From positions 26,949 to 90,948 of the forward strand of contig NZ_JAEFCB010000004.1 in assembly GCF_016405905.1 (NCBI RefSeq): DNA of 64,000 nucleotides. Direction: 5' to 3'. This DNA is from Variovorax sp. IB41 (GTDB lineage Bacteria > Pseudomonadota > Gammaproteobacteria > Burkholderiales > Burkholderiaceae_C). Every line of letters starts with the position of its first letter. Positions within the stretch are counted from its first letter, which is position 1. This document shows, one piece after another, positions 32,880 through 43,019 of the stretch. The notes below the pieces were generated by a model. That model did no database searches, had not been told where the DNA came from, and saw only the letters and a program-made list of their open reading frames with translations. The position numbers and the translations under genes were made by a program.

Positions 32880-33953
32880 TCAGCGTGTGCGGGCGAGGCT
32901 CTGGGCAAAGGCGTTGAGCGTCTGCTGCGGCACCTCACCTACCGCAGTCAGCCACCAGTCGCTCGCGGGCTCGGGCAGTCGCCGGCGGATCGCATTGGTG
33001 GCGCCGATGGTCAGCACGCCGTCGCGCGGCGCGCGCGCGGCGTCGTAGCGTTCGATGAAAAGCGACACCGAGGCCAGGCCGTCGGAGAAAGTCCACTGGA
33101 CCGTCGTCGCATCCGCCTTGGCCTTGTCGCCGGCGGTTGTTGTCGGCCGGCGAAAGAAGCTTCGGGGCTTGAAGCCGGCCACGGGCGCGTTGAGCGTCCA
33201 GCCTTCGTCCTGTGCCGTGGTGCGCTCGAGCTCCAGCTTTTCGATGCGATAGCCCGTGGTGTTGGTCATCATCTGCGCGAGCGCCTGCGCCTTCACCGGC
33301 GCGTCGAGCTGCAATTCGGAGAAGGCCGATTGCTCCACCACCCGCGCTTCGCTGTCGATGGTCTGCAGCTTCACCACCAGGCCCGAGCGGCGCTCGCTCC
33401 AGATGCGGTAGCCGAAGCGCAGGCCGTCGTGCGGCACCAGTTGCACCACGTCGGCATCGAAGCCGGCCACGCGGTCCTTGCCGATCGCGCGCACGTCGTA
33501 GAAGTCGCCGATCGACGAATCGGTCTTGTCCGGCAGGTTGGGAAAGAGATCGAGGTTCTCGCGCTTCTCGACCTTCACGACCTTTGCCTCGGGCAGGAAG
33601 GTCATGACATTGCGATTGCGCCGGAAGGTCGAGCGCTGGGGTCCCGAGAGTGCCTCGATGCGCTCGATCTGATGATCGCCGTCGCGCACATGCCAGATGC
33701 GCGCGCTCGACAGGTCGCCGCCCGGCGCCGACACCACGAAGGTGCCCACGTAGTTGCGTTGCCGCGCGCCGGTGTGCATGCGCTGCAGCCAGTCGGCCAC
33801 GCTCATCGCCGGCGGCTCGTCCGTCTGCGCCGGAGCCGCACCCTTGACCGTCGCCGGGCCGGCGCGGTTTTGTGCGGTGGCAACCTGCACGAAGCAGAAG
33901 GCTGCAAACACAAGCACGAACGCGCGTGCGGAGATCGGCATCTGAACGGTCAT
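32880..33953 (-). CDS. rseB: Sigma-E regulatory protein RseB/MucB
   Basis: A 357-residue periplasmic protein with a signal peptide (about 1-27, 'FCFVQVATAQ') and the MucB/RseB two-domain layout: an N-terminal lipoprotein-carrier-like domain starting 'SVADWLQRMHTGARQRNYVGTFVV', and a C-terminal domain ending 'WWLTAVGEVPQQTLNAFAQ'. In the known pathway RseB binds the periplasmic part of RseA, protects it from cleavage and senses mislocalised lipid or protein. It lies 23 nt downstream of rseA. Confidence 0.93.
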   Translation of the reverse strand: MTVQMPISARAFVLVFAAFCFVQVATAQNRAGPATVKGAAPAQTDEPPAMSVADWLQRMHTGARQRNYVGTFVVSAPGGDLSSARIWHVRDGDHQIERIEALSGPQRSTFRRNRNVMTFLPEAKVVKVEKRENLDLFPNLPDKTDSSIGDFYDVRAIGKDRVAGFDADVVQLVPHDGLRFGYRIWSERRSGLVVKLQTIDSEARVVEQSAFSELQLDAPVKAQALAQMMTNTTGYRIEKLELERTTAQDEGWTLNAPVAGFKPRSFFRRPTTTAGDKAKADATTVQWTFSDGLASVSLFIERYDAARAPRDGVLTIGATNAIRRRLPEPASDWWLTAVGEVPQQTLNAFAQSLARTR

Positions 33954-33976
33954 TGCGGGCAGTTACGGACGCGCGG

Positions 33977-34648
33977 TCAGCGCGTAGGTCCCTCGAAGGT
34001 GGCGTTGCGCAGGAAACCGGAAGGCATTTGCGACGCGCCGCCAGCCTGCTGGTGCGCTTCGAGCAATTGATCCAGGCGCGGATCGCGCAGCATGACTTGC
34101 GGATTGCCGTTGCCCACCATCACGCGCGTGGGCGTCAGGGTGGTGCTGGCCAGTTGCTGGCTGTTGACGGCCGCTGCCGCCAGGACCGAATTCACCGCGG
34201 GCTGTTGCTGGGCTGCGATCTGCGCGCCGGCCTGCGAGCTGGCCGTGCCGTTGCCGATCAGCGTCCAGCTGATGGCGGCGACGGCGACCATCGAGGCGGC
34301 GCCTGCCACCAGCTTCCAGCGGAAGACGGGCTCGTTGGCCGCATCGGCCCTGCGCTGGACCTGGACCTGAACCGCGGCCGGTGCGGCCACCGGCTGCAGC
34401 GCGGGTATCGCGATCACCGGCTCCGCGGCGAGCCGCTGCTGGAAACGCGCGAGGAACGCCGAGCTGTCGCTGCACGCCGAATGGGAGCCCGAACGCAACA
34501 CGTCGCCCACCACATGGTAGGTGTGCCAGGCTGCGCGCGAATCGCCCTCGGTGCAGACGGCTTCGATCGCCGCTGCGAACGCCTCGCCCTGCAAATGACC
34601 ATCCGCAAGTGCGGACACCTGTTCCCGAACCGTCATCGTCTGATTCAT
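33977..34648 (-). CDS. rseA: Anti-sigma-E factor RseA
   Basis: A 223-residue protein with the RseA N-terminal sigma-binding domain ('REQVSALADGHLQGEAF', 'AWHTYHVVGDVLRS'), a single transmembrane helix at about 113-131 ('AGAASMVAVAAISWTLIG') and a periplasmic tail rich in Ala/Gln. It should hold RpoE at the membrane until stress-triggered proteolysis. The start at 34648 was chosen for 'MNQTMTVREQ', 17 nt after the rpoE stop. Confidence 0.93.
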   Translation of the reverse strand: MNQTMTVREQVSALADGHLQGEAFAAAIEAVCTEGDSRAAWHTYHVVGDVLRSGSHSACSDSSAFLARFQQRLAAEPVIAIPALQPVAAPAAVQVQVQRRADAANEPVFRWKLVAGAASMVAVAAISWTLIGNGTASSQAGAQIAAQQQPAVNSVLAAAAVNSQQLASTTLTPTRVMVGNGNPQVMLRDPRLDQLLEAHQQAGGASQMPSGFLRNATFEGPTR

Positions 34649-34665
34649 TTCATTCACCTGCTTAC

Positions 34666-35364
34666 TTACCAACGCTTGCCGGACTGGTTGTCCAGAAGCG
34701 GTTTGACCCTGGCCGAAATGGCTTCGCGCGCCCGGAAAATACGTGAGCGCACCGTGCCGATAGGGCAATCCATGACCTCGGCAATCTCTTCGTAACTCAT
34801 CCCCTCGATCTCGCGCAGCGTGACCGCCTGGCGCAGCTCGGCGGGGAGCGCTTCCATGGCTGCCTCGACGGCGCTGGCGATTTCATTCGCCGCCATGACC
34901 GATTCGGGGGTTTCGTCGCTGATTGGTTCGTTTCCGGGACGGTAAGTTTCATCGTCGTCATCAGAAGACGGCCGCAGCGCGCTTTCGGAGATGGTCGGAT
35001 CGCGCTTCATGTCCACCAGCGCCTTCTTGGCGGTGTTGACCGCGATCCGGTAAAGCCAGGTGTAGAACTGCGCCTCGCCGCGAAACTGGTGCAGCGCGCG
35101 ATAGGCGCGGATGAAGGTTTCCTGGGCAATGTCCTCGACCAGGTCGACGTCGCGCACCATGCGGCCGATCAGGCGTTCGATGCGGCGCTGGTACTTGATG
35201 ACCAGGAGCTCGAAGGCCTTCTGGTCGCCCGCGACCGTGCGCTGGACCAGCTGGAAATCGACCTCGCCCGGGCGCGGCGCTTCGGCCGACGCGTCGGGCG
35301 ACGCACCGCTCGACACATCGGTCAGGCCGGAGTCCGGCGGCACAGGCGGGGGAGAAGTTGTCAT
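34666..35364 (-). CDS. rpoE: ECF sigma factor RpoE (envelope stress)
   Basis: A 232-residue RpoE-type ECF sigma factor. Region 2 is at about 35-100 ('LIGRMVRDVDLVEDIAQETF') and region 4 at about 175-225 ('EIEGMSYEEIAEVMDCPIGTVRSRIFRARE'). An extra Pro/Ser-rich N-terminal tail of about 35 residues precedes region 2; the start at 35364 keeps that tail. It heads the rpoE-rseA-rseB-mucD stress module, and the YgfX-like gene lies only 10 nt upstream. Confidence 0.95.
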   Translation of the reverse strand: MTTSPPPVPPDSGLTDVSSGASPDASAEAPRPGEVDFQLVQRTVAGDQKAFELLVIKYQRRIERLIGRMVRDVDLVEDIAQETFIRAYRALHQFRGEAQFYTWLYRIAVNTAKKALVDMKRDPTISESALRPSSDDDDETYRPGNEPISDETPESVMAANEIASAVEAAMEALPAELRQAVTLREIEGMSYEEIAEVMDCPIGTVRSRIFRAREAISARVKPLLDNQSGKRW

Positions 35365-35374
35365 CGACGGGGTT

Positions 35375-35857
35375 TCAGGGCGCGTCGGCGGGTGCCGTCG
35401 CGCGCCACGGATCGCCTGCGGGCTCGGCGGCCGGCGCACGCGCATAGGCCGCCCGGCGAACATCGCGCCAGCGCTCGGGCATGGTCCGCTGCTCGAGCCA
35501 GATCCAGCGCGCGGCGCGGCCCGACTCCGAGAGCCTGACCAGCATCAGCGACTGGAAATCGAGCGCGACCGTGGCCCGCGCCGCATGAACGCCACGGGTC
35601 GGATCGGCCCCCGTCAGGGACCAGTGAAGCCCGTCGAAATGCAGCGTGGCAGCGCCATCGCGCCGCAAGCCGAAGCCCGCAGCCACGCCAGAGAAGACAA
35701 CGCTGAGAACCAGCAGCAACTGGCGCCATCCGGCGCTATCGAAGAGATAGCAGGATGCGCCGGCGCAGCAGGCGCCCAGGGTCCAGAGAACGACAAGAAT
35801 CCGGGTCGCGCCGCGTGAGCGCCCCACCGGATAGGTCACCGACGGCGCGCTGTGCAT
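35375..35857 (-). CDS. YgfX-like small membrane protein
   Basis: A 160-residue protein with two hydrophobic helices (about 18-38 and 44-62), then a cytoplasmic part. The layout and C-terminal pattern 'MLVRLSESGRAARWIWLEQ' and 'ERWRDVRRA' resemble E. coli YgfX (CptA), including the W-R-D-[LV]-R-R motif. YgfX has been described as an inner-membrane partner of SdhE and as a cell-shape toxin; no sdhE lies next to it here. It sits between fabF and rpoE, 13 nt after fabF and 10 nt before rpoE. Assignment is from pattern recognition and should be read as probable. Confidence 0.7.
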   Translation of the reverse strand: MHSAPSVTYPVGRSRGATRILVVLWTLGACCAGASCYLFDSAGWRQLLLVLSVVFSGVAAGFGLRRDGAATLHFDGLHWSLTGADPTRGVHAARATVALDFQSLMLVRLSESGRAARWIWLEQRTMPERWRDVRRAAYARAPAAEPAGDPWRATAPADAP

Positions 35858-35870
35858 GGGAGAGCAATGC

Positions 35871-37115
35871 TCAAGCGCGCTTGAACACCAGCGTGCCGTT
35901 GGTGCCGCCGAAGCCGAAGTTGTTCTTGACCGCGACATCGATCTTCAGATCGCGCGCCTCGTTGGCGCAGTAGTCGAGATCGCACTCCGGATCCTGGTTG
36001 AAGATGTTGATGGTCGGCGGGCTCTTCTGCTCGTGCAGTGCCAGCACCGTGAACACCGATTCGATGCCGCCCGCGCCGCCCAGCAGGTGGCCGGTCATGG
36101 ACTTGGTCGAATTCACGACGAGCTTCTTGGCGTGATCGCCGAAGGCGAGCTTGACCGCGTTGGTCTCGTTCAGATCGCCGATCTGCGTCGAGGTGCCGTG
36201 TGCGTTCAGGTACTGCACCTGGTCGGCGTTGACGCCTGCGTTGGCCAGCGCCAGCGACATCGAGCGGCGGGGGCCGTCCACGTCGGGCGCGGTCATGTGG
36301 TACGCGTCGCCGGTCAGGCCGAAGCCCGCGACTTCCGCGTAGATCTTGGCGCCGCGCGCCTTGGCGTGTTCGTACTCCTCGAGCACCAGCACGCCGGCGC
36401 CCTCGCCCAGCACGAAGCCGTCGCGGTCCTTGTCCCACGGGCGCGAGGCCGTGGCGGGATCGTCGTTGCGTGTGCTCAGCGCGCGAGGCGCGGTGAAGCC
36501 GCCGATGCCGAGCGGGGAAATGGTCGACTCGGCACCGCCGGCGATCATGACGTCGGCATCGCCGTACTCGATCATGCGTGCCGACGTGCCGATGGCATGC
36601 AGGCCCGTGGTGCAGGCGGTCACGACGGCGATGTTCGGGCCCTTGAAGCCGTACTTGATCGACACGTGGCCCGAGATCATGTTGATGATCGACGCCGGCA
36701 CGAAGAACGGCGAAATGCGGCGTGGGCCGCGGCTCGCGTATTCGCCATGCGTCTGTTCGATCATCGGCAGACCGCCGATGCCCGAGCCGATGTTGCAGCC
36801 GATGCGCACGGCCTCTTCATAGGACAGCGCTTCGCCGGTCGGCAGTCCGCTGTCCTGCACCGCCTGGATGGCGGCGGCAAGCCCCAGATGAATGAAGCGG
36901 TCCATGTGACGCGCTTCCTTCTCCGAGATGTATTGGGTGATGTCGAAACCCTTCACCTCACCGGCGAACTTGCAGGCGAAGGCGCTTGCATCGAACGCGG
37001 TGATGTTCGCAATGCCCGACTTCCCGGCCAACAAGTTGGCCCAGGATTCGGTTGCGGTGTTTCCGACAGGAGCGATGCAACCGAGTCCGGTCACGACGAC
37101 GCGGCGTTTGGTCAT
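35871..37115 (-). CDS. fabF: 3-oxoacyl-ACP synthase II
   Basis: FabF (414 aa) elongates acyl-ACP with malonyl-ACP. The catalytic cysteine is in 'VTACTTGLHA' (about residue 165), with the two histidines in 'LNAHGTSTQIGD' and 'KSMTGHLLGGAGG'. It starts 96 nt downstream of acpP and is followed by the YgfX-like gene, so the fatty-acid cluster runs into the rpoE module. Confidence 0.98.
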   Translation of the reverse strand: MTKRRVVVTGLGCIAPVGNTATESWANLLAGKSGIANITAFDASAFACKFAGEVKGFDITQYISEKEARHMDRFIHLGLAAAIQAVQDSGLPTGEALSYEEAVRIGCNIGSGIGGLPMIEQTHGEYASRGPRRISPFFVPASIINMISGHVSIKYGFKGPNIAVVTACTTGLHAIGTSARMIEYGDADVMIAGGAESTISPLGIGGFTAPRALSTRNDDPATASRPWDKDRDGFVLGEGAGVLVLEEYEHAKARGAKIYAEVAGFGLTGDAYHMTAPDVDGPRRSMSLALANAGVNADQVQYLNAHGTSTQIGDLNETNAVKLAFGDHAKKLVVNSTKSMTGHLLGGAGGIESVFTVLALHEQKSPPTINIFNQDPECDLDYCANEARDLKIDVAVKNNFGFGGTNGTLVFKRA

Positions 37116-37211
37116 GCCGGCAAACCTTTCTGGAAGCGCTGAACAGTTGCTGGTCGGCGCGTGCGGTTCACTAAAAAGCCGCCGGCCGCAGTCGCAGTGT
37201 CAGCTGGCCAA

Positions 37212-38293
<1,082 letters not shown>

Positions 38294-38320
38294 ATAAAAA
38301 GTATCGGGGCCTTGCGCCGT

Positions 38321-39274
38321 TCAGCCGGCGAGCGATTGTCGGGTGTCCGCAAGCGTCGCCGGGTCGTACACCGACGCGGCTTCGAGATCGGGGGCGATGC
38401 GCTTGACCATGCCGGCCAGCACCTTGCCGGGCCCGCACTCGATGATGGCGGCTACACCGCGCAGTTTCAAGGCCTGCACGCTCTCGACCCAGCGCACCGG
38501 GCCGGCCGCCTGGCGCACCAGGGCGTCGCGGATGCGGTCCGGGTCGGTCTCGACGGCCACGTCGATGTTGTTCAGCACCGGAATCTGCGGCGCGGCGAGC
38601 GTGAGGGTGGCGAGCTTTTCGCGCAGCGCCTCGGCGGCGGGCTTCATCAGGCTCGAATGAAAAGGCGCCGAAACGGGCAGCAGCAGCGCGCGCTTGGCGC
38701 CACTGGCCTTGAGCAGCTCGCAGGCCTTGTCGACCGCGGCCTTGCTGCCGGCGATCACGGTCTGCGCGGGATCGTTGAAATTCACGGCTTCGACGATTTC
38801 TGCGCTGCCTGCGCCGAAGGAGGCCGTCGCTTCCGCGCAGCCTGCCACGACCTTGCCGGACTCCATGCCCAGCACGGCAGCCATGGCGCCGACACCGACA
38901 GGCACGGCCTGCTGCATGGCCTGCGCACGGAAACGCACCAGCGGCGCGGCTTGCGCCAGCGTCAGCACGCCGGAAGCCACCAGCGCCGAATACTCGCCCA
39001 GCGAATGGCCGGCCACGACGGAAGGCGTTGCGCCGCCTTCGGACAGCCAGGCGCGCCAGGCCGCGACACCGGCGACCAGCATCACGGGCTGCGTGTTGGT
39101 GGTGAGCGCCAGATCTTCCTTCGGGCCGTTCTTGATCAGCGCGCCGACGTCTTCGCCCAGCGCATCAGAGGCTTCGCGCAGCGTCTCGGCCACGGCCGGG
39201 TGGTCACCCCAGGCGTCGAGCATGCCGACGGCCTGCGAGCCCTGACCCGGAAAAACAAAAGCAAAGGATTTCAT
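38321..39274 (-). CDS. fabD: Malonyl-CoA:ACP transacylase
   Basis: FabD (317 aa) transfers malonyl from CoA to ACP. 'FVFPGQGSQ' at the N-terminus and the catalytic serine in 'VAGHSLGEYSAL' (about residue 92) are present, with the catalytic histidine in 'SAPFHSSLM'. The ATG at 39274 gives the standard N-terminus 'MKSFAFVFPGQGSQ'; the frame opens slightly upstream. fabH is upstream and fabG downstream. Confidence 0.97.
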   Translation of the reverse strand: MKSFAFVFPGQGSQAVGMLDAWGDHPAVAETLREASDALGEDVGALIKNGPKEDLALTTNTQPVMLVAGVAAWRAWLSEGGATPSVVAGHSLGEYSALVASGVLTLAQAAPLVRFRAQAMQQAVPVGVGAMAAVLGMESGKVVAGCAEATASFGAGSAEIVEAVNFNDPAQTVIAGSKAAVDKACELLKASGAKRALLLPVSAPFHSSLMKPAAEALREKLATLTLAAPQIPVLNNIDVAVETDPDRIRDALVRQAAGPVRWVESVQALKLRGVAAIIECGPGKVLAGMVKRIAPDLEAASVYDPATLADTRQSLAG

Positions 39275-39322
39275 TGTTCTATGCGTCATGTCGCATCGCA
39301 GCCCAAAAAGGACCGCGACACG

Positions 39323-40300
39323 CTACAGATTCAATAGCACGGCGCCCCAGGTGAAACCACCGCCCACGCCTTCGAGCATGAGGGTTTCGCCCTTTTTCAC
39401 CTTGCCGGAGCGCACCGCTTCGTCGAGCGCCAGCGGAATCGAAGCAGCCGAGGTGTTGCCGTGCTCGTTGACCGTGACGATCAGCTTCTCGCGCGGCAGC
39501 TTCAGCTTCCTGGCCGTGCCTTCCATGATGCGGATGTTGGCCTGGTGCGGAATCAGCCAGTCGATGTCCGCCTCGGTCTTTCCGGCCTTGGCCAGCGCCG
39601 TGCGCGCCGCCTCTTCGAGCACCCGGACCGCCAGCTTGAACACGGCCTGGCCATCCATGTGCAGCAGCGGCGTGCCCAGCACGTTGCCGCCGGACACGTG
39701 GCCCGGCACGCACAGGATGCCGACGTGCTTGCCGTCCGCATGCAGGTCGCTCGACAGGATGCCGGGCTCGTCGCTGGCCTCGAGCACCACGGCGCCCGCG
39801 CCGTCGCCGAACAGCACGCAGGTGGTGCGATCGTTGAAATCGAGGATGCGGGAGAACACTTCGGCGCCGATCACCAGCGCGCAGCGCGCGCTGCCGGTGC
39901 GGATCATCGCGTCGGCCACGGTCAGCGCATAGACGAAGCCGCTGCAGACCGCCTGGACGTCGAACGCCGGGCAGCCAGCGATGCCCAGCTTGTTCTGGAG
40001 AATGGCAGCCGACGACGGGAACACCATGTCGGGCGTCGAGGTCGCGACGATGATCAGGTCGACGTCGCTGGCCTTGCGGCCTGCCGCTTCGAGTGCGTGC
40101 TTCGCTGCCTCGAGACCGAGATCGCTGCTGCCGACATCGGGCGCGGCAAAGTGACGCGCGTGGATGCCGGTGCGCTCGACGATCCACTGATCGGAGGTTT
40201 CGATGCCGCGCGACGCCAGTTCCTTGGCGAGATCGTCATTGGTCACGCGGCGTGGAGGCAGATAGCTGCCGGTGCCGGTGATGCGTGAAAAAGGGGTCAT
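39323..40300 (-). CDS. fabH: 3-oxoacyl-ACP synthase III
   Basis: FabH (325 aa) starts fatty-acid synthesis by condensing acetyl-CoA with malonyl-ACP. The catalytic Cys-His-Asn triad is visible in '[12 protein letters not shown]', 'IPHQANIRI' and '[10 protein letters not shown]'. The ATG at 40300 shares a base with the plsX stop (TGATG), so the genes are coupled. Confidence 0.97.
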   Translation of the reverse strand: MTPFSRITGTGSYLPPRRVTNDDLAKELASRGIETSDQWIVERTGIHARHFAAPDVGSSDLGLEAAKHALEAAGRKASDVDLIIVATSTPDMVFPSSAAILQNKLGIAGCPAFDVQAVCSGFVYALTVADAMIRTGSARCALVIGAEVFSRILDFNDRTTCVLFGDGAGAVVLEASDEPGILSSDLHADGKHVGILCVPGHVSGGNVLGTPLLHMDGQAVFKLAVRVLEEAARTALAKAGKTEADIDWLIPHQANIRIMEGTARKLKLPREKLIVTVNEHGNTSAASIPLALDEAVRSGKVKKGETLMLEGVGGGFTWGAVLLNL

Positions 40301-41397
40301 CAAACGTGAAGGGCCGTCGCGTCGACCGGCACCGCCGGTTCCTGCCGCGCGAGCAAAGGCGCGGCGTGGGCGATGCGGGCCCGCACGCGATCGAGCAGGT
40401 TGTTGCGAGCGGCATCATAAGCGCGATCCAGCGCATGGCCGAAAGCCACTTCGTCGGCCGAGCCATGGCTCTTGAAAACCAGGCCACGAAGGCCCAACAA
40501 GGCCGCCCCGTTGTACCGACGGTGATCCAAGCGGCTTTTGAACGCTTTTAGAACCGGGTAAGCAACAATTGCCGCAATCTTCGTAAAAATGCTTCGCGAA
40601 AATTCGACGCGAATGAACTCGCCGATCATCGAGGCCACGCCTTCGCTGGCCTTCAGCGCAACATTTCCAACGAAACCGTCACAGACGACGATATCGGTCG
40701 TGCCCTTGAAAATATCGTTGCCTTCGACGTTGCCGTAGAAGTTCAGATCTTTGGAGTTGGCAGCCGTACGCAGCAATTGACTCGCTTTTTTGATCGTTTC
40801 GCTGCCCTTGATGGCTTCTTCGCCAATATTGAGCAGGCCGACCGACGGCGCTTCATTGCCGGTCAGCGCCGAAACCAGCGCCGAACCCAGCACGGCGAAC
40901 TGAAGCAGGTCCTCCGCATCGCAATCGACATTCGCACCCAGATCGAGCACGGTGGTCGCGCCACCTTTCGCGTTCGGGAGCTGCGGGGCGATCGCGGGGC
41001 GATCGATGCCGTCGAGCGTCTTGAGCAGGTAGCGAGCGATCGCCATCAAGGCGCCCGTGTTGCCGGCGGAGATGGCCGCCTGGGCGGCGCCGTCCTTGAC
41101 CTGCTGGATCGCGACGCGCATCGAAGAATCCTTCTTCTTGCGCAGCGCGATTTCGATGGGATCGTCCATGCCCACCACCTCGCTGGCAGCGACGATGCGG
41201 GCGCGTGGATGTGCGGCGAACCCCGCCAGCGCGGCCGGCGCACCGACCAGCAGCAACGAGGCTTCGCTGTGCCGCTCGAGAAACGCGCGGCAGGCCGCAA
41301 GCGTGACGCGCGGCCCATGGTCGCCTCCCATGCAATCCACGGCGAGCGTGATTGCGGAAGGCGCAGCGGTAGATTCGGGAGAAAAAGACGTAGCCAT
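40300..41397 (-). CDS. plsX: Phosphate acyltransferase
   Basis: PlsX (365 aa) converts acyl-ACP to acyl-phosphate, the first step to phosphatidic acid. '[12 protein letters not shown]' at the N-terminus and '[11 protein letters not shown]', '[10 protein letters not shown]' further on are family signatures. ATG at 41397 is preferred; a TTG directly before it is also in frame. The start codon directly abuts the T-tract of a terminator-like hairpin, and no ribosome-binding site is visible, so expression may be limited or regulated there. Confidence 0.97.
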   Translation of the reverse strand: MATSFSPESTAAPSAITLAVDCMGGDHGPRVTLAACRAFLERHSEASLLLVGAPAALAGFAAHPRARIVAASEVVGMDDPIEIALRKKKDSSMRVAIQQVKDGAAQAAISAGNTGALMAIARYLLKTLDGIDRPAIAPQLPNAKGGATTVLDLGANVDCDAEDLLQFAVLGSALVSALTGNEAPSVGLLNIGEEAIKGSETIKKASQLLRTAANSKDLNFYGNVEGNDIFKGTTDIVVCDGFVGNVALKASEGVASMIGEFIRVEFSRSIFTKIAAIVAYPVLKAFKSRLDHRRYNGAALLGLRGLVFKSHGSADEVAFGHALDRAYDAARNNLLDRVRARIAHAAPLLARQEPAVPVDATALHV

Positions 41398-41441
41398 CAA
41401 AACAAAGGCCCGACGCTACAGGGAAAGTAGCTTCGGGCCTT
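41398..41441 (-). terminator. Intrinsic terminator between rpmF and plsX
   Basis: Reading leftward, a 15-bp stem with one mismatch (41441-41427 with 41419-41405) and a 7-nt loop is followed by TGTTTTG and immediately the plsX ATG. It would end most rpmF transcripts and leave plsX to read-through. The hairpin also occupies the place where a plsX ribosome-binding site should be. Confidence 0.8.
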
Positions 41442-41458
41442 GGCCTTGGGATGCGAGA

Positions 41459-41641
41459 TCAGGCTTCAGACTTGTTCTTGAGCACCTGACGGCCACGGTA
41501 GAAACCGTTCGGGCTGATGTGGTGGCGCAGGTGCGTTTCGCCAGTGGTCGGCTCCACGGCGATGCCGGGCACGACCAGTGCGTTGTGTGAACGGTGCATG
41601 CCGCGCTTGGAAGGCGACTTCTTGTTTTGCTGGACGGCCAT
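41459..41641 (-). CDS. rpmF: 50S ribosomal protein L32
   Basis: L32 (60 aa) with the usual start '[20 protein letters not shown]' and a basic C-terminal end. This version lacks the four zinc-binding cysteines that some bacteria have; I see none. It lies downstream of the DUF177 gene and upstream of plsX, the widely conserved yceD-rpmF-plsX order. Confidence 0.97.
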   Translation of the reverse strand: MAVQQNKKSPSKRGMHRSHNALVVPGIAVEPTTGETHLRHHISPNGFYRGRQVLKNKSEA

Positions 41642-41796
41642 GATGGCTCCTGGACTGTTAGGTGAGTGACTGGATGCGCTCTCAAGCGGTGGCGATACAA
41701 AAAAGTGAATGGCATGTATGGAATGCCCTTGTCTGTATCGCTGCTCACGGCGGTGCGCGCGAAGCCCATGATTATAGCCTAGGCGCCGGGAAAGGG

Positions 41797-42354
41797 CTAC
41801 TTGCCCTCTTTCGGCTTGCGCGAATGCAACGTTCCGAGCACCGCGAACGGGTTCGGCTTGGCTTCCTCGGCCGCCTGGAAATCATCGTCGCTGGACGACA
41901 GGCGAACCGGCTCGGGGCAGACGTCGTGGACGGGCATGACTGGAATTTCCATCAACAGCTCGTCCTCGATCAGGGTGTGCAGGTCGAAATCCCGGCTGAT
42001 GACCAGGAGATCCTCGTCGGATTCCTCGTCCTCCGACTCCGCCGTGGCCTCGTCGGCGACGAAACGGAACCAGCGGTCCACCACGAGTTCCGTCTCGACG
42101 GGCGCCAGGCAGCGCTGGCAGGTCAGCGGAACGATCGCCTCGGCTTCCAGGTGCAGCCAGGGCTCGGCCTTGCCATCGGCGCCCGGGCGCTCCTCGCCGG
42201 TGGCCTCCCAGTTGACGACGGCATCGGCGGCCGGATCCGCCAGTTCGGCGACAAGGCGCGCGTAGTTCGGGACGGGGTCGGCGGCATTCAGGGTGGCGGC
42301 TGCGGCGGCAAAGCCGGCCACGTCGAGCCGTTCGGGGGCAAATTCTCTCTTCAT
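41797..42354 (-). CDS. YceD family protein (DUF177)
   Basis: A 185-residue DUF177/YceD protein with '[22 protein letters not shown]' at about residues 75-96 and an acidic middle '[12 protein letters not shown]'. The CxxC pair is typical. YceD proteins are linked to 23S rRNA accumulation in E. coli and plants; the exact role here is inference. The start at 42354 gives '[11 protein letters not shown]'; the upstream open frame is not conserved. It is divergent from maf. Confidence 0.9.
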   Translation of the reverse strand: MKREFAPERLDVAGFAAAAATLNAADPVPNYARLVAELADPAADAVVNWEATGEERPGADGKAEPWLHLEAEAIVPLTCQRCLAPVETELVVDRWFRFVADEATAESEDEESDEDLLVISRDFDLHTLIEDELLMEIPVMPVHDVCPEPVRLSSSDDDFQAAEEAKPNPFAVLGTLHSRKPKEGK

Positions 42355-42437
42355 CCGCGCCAGTCTAGCGCGCCGGCCGCCTCGCCGGCATGGAGCGCGC
42401 CAGAAGGTTCTTGCGCGGCTCACGCACAATCGTCCCC

Positions 42438-43019
42438 ATGCAACGCCCCGTGATCCTCGCCTCGACCTCGCGCTACCGCCGCGAACTGATGAACCGCCTT
42501 CGCCTGCCCTTCGATGTGCACGCCCCGGAAGTCGATGAAACCGCACTGGACGGCGAAACGCCCCGTACGCTGGCCGAGCGCCTCGCCCTGGAAAAGGCCA
42601 ACGCCGTCGCCGCCCGCTTTCCCGAAGCGGTGGTCATCGGCTCCGACCAGGTGGCCGACCTCGCGGGCGAAGCGCTCGGCAAGCCCGGCGACCACGCCCG
42701 CGCCTCCGCCCAATTGCGCCGGATGCGTGGCCAGACGCTCGTATTCCAGACCGCCGTCGCCGTCGTCTGCCATGCGACGGGCTTCGTCCAACGCGACCTG
42801 GCGCCCGTTCGCGTCGTGTTCCGCGAACTCAGCGACGCCGCCATCGAGCGCTACCTGCAGGCCGAGCAACCCTACGACTGCGCCGGCAGCGCCAAGAGCG
42901 AAGGCCTCGGCATCGCCCTCCTGAATGCCATCGACAGCGACGATCCAACCGCGCTGGTCGGCCTTCCGCTGATCCGCACCTGCCAGATGCTGCGCGCCGC
43001 GGGGGTCGAACTCCTGTGA
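42438..43019 (+). CDS. Maf-family nucleotide pyrophosphatase (YceF type)
   Basis: A 193-residue Maf protein of the YceF subgroup, which hydrolyses modified NTPs such as 7-methyl-GTP. 'ILASTSRYRRELM' at the N-terminus, 'VIGSDQVADL' with the catalytic aspartate and 'CAGSAKSEGLGIAL' match YceF closely. The start at 42438 gives 'MQRPVILAS'. It is divergent from the YceD gene, as in E. coli, and its stop overlaps the next gene's GTG start. Confidence 0.93.
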   Translation: MQRPVILASTSRYRRELMNRLRLPFDVHAPEVDETALDGETPRTLAERLALEKANAVAARFPEAVVIGSDQVADLAGEALGKPGDHARASAQLRRMRGQTLVFQTAVAVVCHATGFVQRDLAPVRVVFRELSDAAIERYLQAEQPYDCAGSAKSEGLGIALLNAIDSDDPTALVGLPLIRTCQMLRAAGVELL

